DNA of 64,000 bases from Gnetum montanum. Lineage: Eukaryota; Streptophyta; Gnetopsida; Gnetales; Gnetaceae. Below, in pieces: positions 59,140-64,000 of the stretch. Location of the stretch: positions 1,113,461-1,177,460 of the forward strand of contig MNCI01030304.1 in assembly GCA_015680685.1 (NCBI GenBank), given 5' to 3'. The notes beneath the pieces were generated by a model that did not search any database, was not told the DNA's origin, and worked only from the letters and a program-made list of their open reading frames with translations. Numbering within the stretch: position 1 is the first letter of the stretch; each line of letters begins with the position of its first letter. Both the position numbers and the translations under genes were made by a program.

Positions 59140-59990
59140 AGAAGGTAGTTGTAGAGGTAGTTAAACCCCAAGTTGAAGCAAATTGTCAAGGATGAAATTG
59201 AACAACTTCTCAAGGTGGCATTCATCTATCCCATCATGGATAGTGAGTGGGTTAACCCACTCATAATTGTGCCAAAGAAAGGTGGCAATTGGTAGGTCTG
59301 CATTGACTTTAGGTTGTTACATATGGCAATATTTAAAGATCATTTTCCATTACCATTTGTGGACCAAGTGTTGGACATCATATCTGGGCATTGCTAGTAT
59401 AGATTCTTGGATGGTTATAGTGGCTATAACCAAATCCAAATTGCATAAAAAGATTAGGTCAAAATAACATTCATGAATTCCTAAGGAACTTTTGCATATT
59501 GCAAGATGTCGTTTGGTCTATGCAATGCCCCTGCAACATTTCAATGCTTGGTCCTTAGTATTTTTCAACAATAGATTGGTAGTAGGATAGGAGTATTTAT
59601 GGATGACTTCTTTACCTATGAGGCTACATTTGAGTAAGCCCTATATCACCTTGAGTAGGTACTAAAAAGGTGTGTTGAAACAAACCTTAGGCTTAATTGG
59701 TAGAAAAGCCATTTAATGATCCAGGAGGGCATAGTACTGGGGCACCAAATTTCACAAAAAGAGATTGAGGTAGATCTGGAAAAGATAAGGGTCATCCAAG
59801 GAATCACCCACCAACCAAAGATAATCAAAGACATCTAATCATTCCTTAGATACATTGGCTACTACCGACAATTCATAGAGAATTTCTCTAGGATTGCAAA
59901 GCCATTAGTTGAGCTTACAAAGAAAGATGCTTCATTTGTCTAGACCAAGGAGTGTGAACATGCATTTCAACTACTAAAGGAGAAACTTCT
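59140..59990 (+). pseudogene. Element D reverse transcriptase
   Basis: KQIVKDEIEQLLKVAFIYPI, DSEWVNPLIIVPKKGGNW, a stop, VCIDFRLLHMAIFKDHFPLP and FVDQVLDIISGH. Then, with shifts, FLDGYSGYNQIQIA and FGLCNAPATFQCLVLSIF, and the catalytic RIGVFMDDFFTYEATFE with both Asp kept (about 59590-59640). MIQEGIVLGHQISQKEIEVD and LEKIRVIQGITHQPKIIKDI follow, then the thumb. Athila-like. Stops at Gln/Trp/Arg codons are frequent. Confidence 0.85.
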
Positions 59991-60420
59991 AGAAACTCCA
60001 ATTCTATAGGTACCAAACTGATCTAAGTCATTTTATATAATGAAAAATACATCTAATTATGTCTTGGAAGCAATGCTTACGTAGCTAGATGATAAGAAAC
60101 ATCCATATTACATCCACTGCATTAGCCAAAGCATTGTGTGTGCACACTTAAATTACATCACAATTGAGAAAGAATTGATGGAAATGGTGTATGCTCTCAA
60201 AACGTTTCGGCACTATGTGCTTTGATACAAAGTATTTGTGCACATAGATCACAGTGCCATTTGCTTCCTAATAAACAAGCCAATGGTGAGCCCCCATATC
60301 ATATTATGGCTCATGATTTTGTAGGAATTTGATCTCATAATGGTAGATTAGAAAGGGACTAAGAATGTGATCATTGACCACCTCTCTCAGTTAAGATGGG
60401 ATAATAAAGAGGATGAGAGT
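59991..60420 (+). pseudogene. Element D RNase H
   Basis: LLKEKLLETPIL, MKNTSNYVLEAMLT (first Asp lost), YITIEKELMEMVYALKTFRH (Glu kept), VHIDHSAICFLINKPMVSPH (second Asp kept), KGTKNVIIDHLSQLRWDNKE (last Asp kept). Same layout as A. Confidence 0.85.
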
Positions 60421-60599
60421 CTTCTCTCTGATCAATTTCTAGACAAATTCCTCTTTACAGGAGTAATAAATGACTAAGTACCCACTAAATCAAAATGGTA
60501 TGATGGCATCCTCACTTACCTTCTCACTCAGGAAATGCCACAAGATCTAGACTTTAGGAAGAAACAATAGTCTCTTCACTAGGAAAAGTACTTCATGGA

Positions 60600-61721
60600 A
60601 ATCAATAGACATCTTTACAAGGTATGCACTAATGATCTAGTTTGTTGGTATGTCCTTGATGTGGACCAATTGCACATTCTCTAGGATTCTCATGAAGGCC
60701 CTTATGGAGGCCACTATGTAGGGAGATGCACAACCATAAAAATCCTAATGGTAGGATACCATTAGCCTATAATCTTTAGGGACATCCACCAATTTGTCTG
60801 ATCCTATGATAACTATCAACAAGATGGTGGGAAGATCACTCAAATGGAGGATCCTCAGTAGTGGATTTAATTACTAGAGCCCTTTGACATATGGGGCATA
60901 AACTTCATGGGTCCCATCACACCAATGTTCAATGGAAACACATACATCATTGTAGTAGTTGACTACTGCACCAAATGAGCAGAAGTAGTAGCCATTACCA
61001 GCTATACATCATCCACTGCTACTTGATATGTACAACAACATATTATATATACATTTGATGTGCCACGTGCATTGATCTTTGATAATGGAACCCATTTGAT
61101 AGGTGCCACCTTTTGGAAGTTGATGCAACGATTGGGGGTTAAACATAAATTAACACCTTATTTCCCCCAAGCTAGTAGTTAAGTAGGAGTCACCAATAGG
61201 AAGATTATAAAGATCCTAATAAGGACTATAATCAAATATAGGAGAGACTAGAGCACAAAACTCAATGACACCCTTTGGGCCTACCTCTCCACTTGGAAAC
61301 TCCCCATAGGCCACTCTCCCTATGAGTTAGTGTACTGAAAACTTCCAACACTTCTAGTGCAATCTGAGCTTTGTACACTTTCAATACTCTATGACTTGGA
61401 CCTGGACCTGAGCCTAGCATGAAGGGAAAGATTGATCAACCTGAATGTGCTAGATGAAAATCAATTTGTGTACCTATTTTTGAATAAAGTGCACAAGGCA
61501 TACAATAAGAAGCATCATGACCTTAGAATACAAAAGGTAAACTTTCAACTTGGAGATAAGGTTCTCTACTGGAACCCCACACATGTACCCTAGAAAACAA
61601 AGTTCCAAACATTGTGGAAGGAACCTTTTCCTCTAGGGTCATGTTAATCTACAAAACTGAGAGCCCACACAAAAGGCAGTTGATCAACATCCAATGGGTG
61701 AAACCTTTCCTTGAGCCAAAG
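60600..61721 (+). pseudogene. Element D integrase, complete in length, cut at its end by E
   Basis: DSHEGPYGGHYVGRCTTIKI, then the zinc module with changes (IHQFV.SYDNYQQDGG; both Cys lost). [20 protein letters not shown] has the first catalytic Asp as Asn, RALIFDNGTHLIGATFWKLM keeps the second Asp, and TPYFPQASS.VGVTNRKIIK has Val at the Glu position. LNDTLWAYLSTWKLPIGHSP, NFQLGDKVLYWNP and INIQWVKPFLEPK complete the C-terminal part. The coding sequence meets the LTR of E at 61722, with CAAAG as left flank. This is the longest integrase in the window. Confidence 0.85.
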
Positions 61722-62148
61722 TGATGAGTGGGGAGATACCCCTACACTCCACCATACGAATACGAGCGTACACGCGCGATCCGGTCGAACTCCGCAGACT
61801 AAATGCCTTAACGCCACAAGAAACACTTGGGGTTAATCGTTCGTTGTCTTCCCAGGCTTGCTTGTATGTGTCACGGTGTATGGTTAAGCAAGTCTGAGGT
61901 ATGTGATTTTTTTGGTATTTTCGGCTTATCTTCTATGCTACCAGGAGAAAGGGTTGAGAAAACTAAACTAACTCTAACTAAGATCTAAGTCTAAATTAAC
62001 TAGCGTCAGCATCCGTTCCCACTTGCCGGACACACCCTGAACTATGCAACTGCAGCTTACCAAACGCTAATCGTTACTGGGATCGCCACACGTAACGCAA
62101 GTGCTCGAAGTGGTCGTACTGAGGCACCTATTTAGCCTACGTGTGATA

Positions 62149-62440
62149 AGCAGCCGATTCCTTAGCCAGCCGTACACACCCGTGGGTGCTCGTAACTAAG
62201 TCGTACTTATCACACGATCTAGCCTAGCAATGAGCAGCCGATTCCTCAACTAGCCGTACACATTAGACCCGGGAGTTACCAAGCGCAGAATCCTGGAATA
62301 CGCTACTGGGTTACCAAGCATCCAATGCTCGTAATTGAGTCGTACTCATGCATTGCGTCAAGCAGCCGATTCCTTGACTAGCCGTACACGTCCGTAGACG
62401 CTCGTAATCAAGTCGTACTTGAACGCACTAGGAAAGCAGG
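62149..62440. repeat. Degenerate three-copy repeat in the E LTR
   Basis: AGCAGCCGATTCCT begins units at 62149, 62233 and 62361, each followed by an AGCCGTACAC segment and, in the first and third, GCTCGTAA..AAGTCGTACTT. Spacing is 84 and 128 bp. The A LTR has only one related stretch, so the LTR of E grew by local duplication. Confidence 0.85.
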
Positions 62441-62667
62441 AAATAAAGCAATAAATGAAACCACGTGCTGCAAGGTTTATCCAAACAAGTTCGTCTTTAT
62501 TGCCGTACACAACTTGGGTTCAGGTTACAAGCTGCTCGAATAAAGAGCCGTTCACTCTAGGACTCCTACTGCGGGCACATGGGGAAAAATTCTAACTCTG
62601 GAGTGATCAATCTGCCAGAGCTTCGCTACACTAGCCAGGATTGGGAAATGAAGGGAGCGCCGCCTCT

Positions 62668-62676
62668 TATTTATAG
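62668..62676 (-). promoter_or_regulatory. TATA box of E LTR
   Basis: CTATAAATA on the minus strand, identical to A, followed about 170 bp later by AATAAA (minus strand, 62496-62501). Confidence 0.65.
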
Positions 62677-62690
62677 AAATGGCGACGGGA

Positions 62691-62736
62691 TGCGATATCG
62701 CGTACGCGATATCGCAGGAGCGGACGCGATATCGCG
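62691..62736. repeat. Perfect 26-bp palindrome plus a 12-bp palindrome in E U3
   Basis: TGCGATATCGCGT is followed directly by its reverse complement (62691-62716), so the whole 26 bp is a spacerless palindrome made of two GCGATATCGC units around GTAC. CGCGATATCGCG at 62725-62736 is a further perfect 12-bp palindrome. The motif is CpG-dense. The A LTRs hold decayed forms at the same place. Confidence 0.97.
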
Positions 62737-62761
62737 GCCTAGTGTAAATCGCGTCTCATCA

Positions 62762-62800
62762 TACCCCCATGACTGAATGAAAACTCGTCCTCGAGTTCCT
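62762..62800 (-). other. Element E polypurine tract region
   Basis: On the minus strand GTCATGGGGGTA directly precedes the LTR, with AACTCGAGGACGAGTT (6-bp dyad with a 4-base loop) about 25 bp upstream. This undecayed form explains the A and C versions. Confidence 0.85.
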
Positions 62801-62894
62801 TACAATGATATCAGGTAGGTATGGGATTATTAGGGAAAATGGAACTAATGGGATGACATGTGAACGGTCTTTATTACAAGACTTGACAAAAACT

Positions 62895-62922
62895 GGTGTT
62901 CATGACAACATGGGTGAACACC
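62895..62922 (-). other. Conserved hairpin near the 3' end of element E
   Basis: GGTGTTCA (62895-62902) and TGAACACC (62915-62922) form a perfect 8-bp stem with a 12-base loop. Equivalent to 11161-11186 in A. Confidence 0.6.
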
Positions 62923-62936
62923 TTATTACAATGACA

Positions 62937-63143
62937 TCAGGCCACAGTTGGCAGCTGAGAGAAAAGAGGAGAGAGAATAGAAGAGAAGAAGAGAGAAGAG
63001 TCTTGTTGCTGCCAACGCCTAGATTGCGCCTTTCGTTGTCCATCTGTAAGCGCATTATCAACTCCATTCCTTGCATGCTGCTTCAGCGCTGCTCCATTCC
63101 AAGTGTCTGCTCCAGATCCATTCCGTTGTTGTATGATTGCCAT
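62937..63143 (-). CDS. Element E small 3' ORF, unknown function
   Basis: The ATG (63143-63141) comes directly after TGTTGTGTGTGCAG on the minus strand, a good plant 3' splice-site sequence. The frame gives 68 residues, MAIIQQRNGSGADTWNGAAL to FSQLPTVA. It is polar in the middle (GQRKAQSRRWQQQD), then Ser/Phe/Leu-rich. An upstream ATG (MMVLCVQ) is in the same frame but would overlap the putative acceptor, so I prefer the inner start. A has a broken counterpart at the same place. It is one of the few intact frames tied to a conserved signal. No family recognised; it could also be non-coding. Confidence 0.4.
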   Translation of the reverse strand: MAIIQQRNGSGADTWNGAALKQHARNGVDNALTDGQRKAQSRRWQQQDSSLFFSSILSPLFSQLPTVA

Positions 63144-63147
63144 CTGC

Positions 63148-64000
63148 ACACACAACACCATCATATATTAGCAAGGGTAATTGAATCATTAAGTAAAGCA
63201 TACCTTGCTTCGGTTTAGGTTCACTGGCTAAGGTGTGGTATGGCTGATATGGATCTGGGAAAATATAGATGATGACTACCGAAGGTATAGGGGTTAGGAA
63301 GAAAAACGAAAAAATCCGGGGCTTAGGATAAAAATCGAAAAATCAGGCCCCGTACCCCCATGACTAATCGCGAACCTCCGGTAGCGTTAGAATGGAGAGA
63401 GAAAAGGAATAGGAATGATAGGTAAAAAGGGACAACTATGGCATCGATAAAAAGGATGTCATGATGGAAATGAACAAAAATGTTAATTAATTGCAAAACG
63501 TTAAGGAAAAGAAGTTAACTAATGTTCCAAATAGGAATGTCAGTGGGTCCTCCCCAAAGCAGGCTCATGCCCTTAATGCCCTGATAATCCCACATTTAAA
63601 GAGTTCGTAGGCTCGGGGAATGTCCTTTGGAAACAAGAGTTAAAGTCTTAACCGGAAGAATTTACCAAAAAGAAAACAAAGCATCAACTAAAGTATATAC
63701 AATGATACAACCGGCAATGAGGTGAACAATGGAGAGAAGGATGGGAAGAAGAGAAGTGGAATGGAATCCCAAGAACAAGGTGGTGTACAGCCCCTTGTGT
63801 GTTACATGATTAATGTGGTGTGGGGAATCTCATTCCAACTCTGGGCTCAAACAAACCACTTCCAGTGACTTCACATCAATGCAGTTGGTTAAATCATCCA
63901 CTTGGGTAACAAGGATGCAACTTCGAGAAGCCACCACTATTCCGACGAAACAACAAAGAGAATGGGAAGCGAGAAGGGCCTTAGTTAGAGGGAACACTTT
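63148..64000 (-). other. Element E 3' non-coding region, continuing beyond the window
   Basis: Matches the A post-pol region base by base over long stretches (see 9526-10950). A second copy of the GTCATGGGGGTAC block lies at 63354-63368, about 600 bp upstream of the PPT. No coding domain. Integrase and the rest of E should lie to the right of 64000. Confidence 0.65.

Larger units (their letters stand above)
61722..62761 (-). repeat. Element E 3' LTR (young Athila-like copy)
   Basis: 1040 bp from TGATGAGTGGGG to CGTCTCATCA on the plus strand; on the minus strand it begins TGATGAGACGCG and ends CCCCACTCATCA, as in A. Landmarks in reverse include TTTATTGCCGTACAC (polyadenylation signal), CTTATTTATAG (TATA) and GATCCGGTCGAACTCCG. 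It differs from the A LTRs in keeping many CpG sites and in having three copies of a segment near 62149-62440. It sits in D. Only this LTR is in the window; the element body runs to the right beyond 64000. Confidence 0.9.

Overview
The window is repeat-dense nuclear DNA from a seed plant with a large, slowly purged genome. The species cannot be named from the sequence. I see no rRNA, tRNA, CRISPR array or bacterial operon, and no convincing single-copy host gene. Nearly everything recognisable is decayed LTR retrotransposon: two Ty3/gypsy groups (Athila-like elements with a tRNA-Asp primer site, and Tat-like elements with an archaeal-type RNase H) plus SIRE/Maximus-like Ty1/copia LTRs. All pol genes are broken by stops, frameshifts or lost catalytic residues.

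Layout. (1) 1-3186 and 12167-~12370: minus-strand remnant H1 (gag, protease, RNase H, start of RT), split by element A. (2) 3187-12166: element A, plus strand, with both LTRs, PBS, gag, protease, RT-RNase H, truncated integrase, a 3' region with a small ORF, and PPT. (3) 12.4-19.6 kb: AT-rich sequence without recognisable genes, with a short tandem duplication, a purine tract and decayed reading frames. (4) 19.66-20.4 kb: fragment B (LTR end, PBS, gag start). (5) 23241-52442: element C, plus strand, about 29 kb long because other elements sit inside it. These are a Tat-like element T on the minus strand (28593-44134, LTR to LTR) in the C RT/RNase H, and a copia solo LTR (about 44859-46110) in the C integrase. 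After pol, C carries about 2.8 kb of decayed coiled-coil-like coding sequence. (6) About 52443 onward: a copia element on the minus strand cuts the C 3' LTR. Element D (54646-61721, plus) cuts the copia element, and element E (61722 to beyond 64000, minus) cuts D. E is the youngest copy seen: its LTR still has many CpG sites where the related A LTRs have TpG/CpA.

How the parts relate. A, C, D and E share one design: LTR starting TGATGA-like and ending CATCA, a PBS complementary to the tRNA-Asp 3' end, a gag ending in a Cys/His cluster, then protease-RT-RNase H-integrase, a 3' region, and a PPT with an AACTCG/CGAGTT dyad next to GTCATGGGGGTA. T has the Tat order gag-protease-RT-RNase H-archaeal-type RNase H-integrase, but a non-coding spacer of about 4.4 kb separates protease from RT. 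That spacer is built of tandem repeats, chiefly about 12 degenerate units of about 191 bp, each centred on an imperfect palindrome.

The most unusual observations are the T spacer array, the H1 order protease-RNase H-RT, the palindromes at the start of U3 in the Athila-like LTRs (a perfect 26-bp one in E), and a possibly spliced small 3' ORF in A and E. All LTR boundaries, domains and divergences were read by eye and need computational confirmation.
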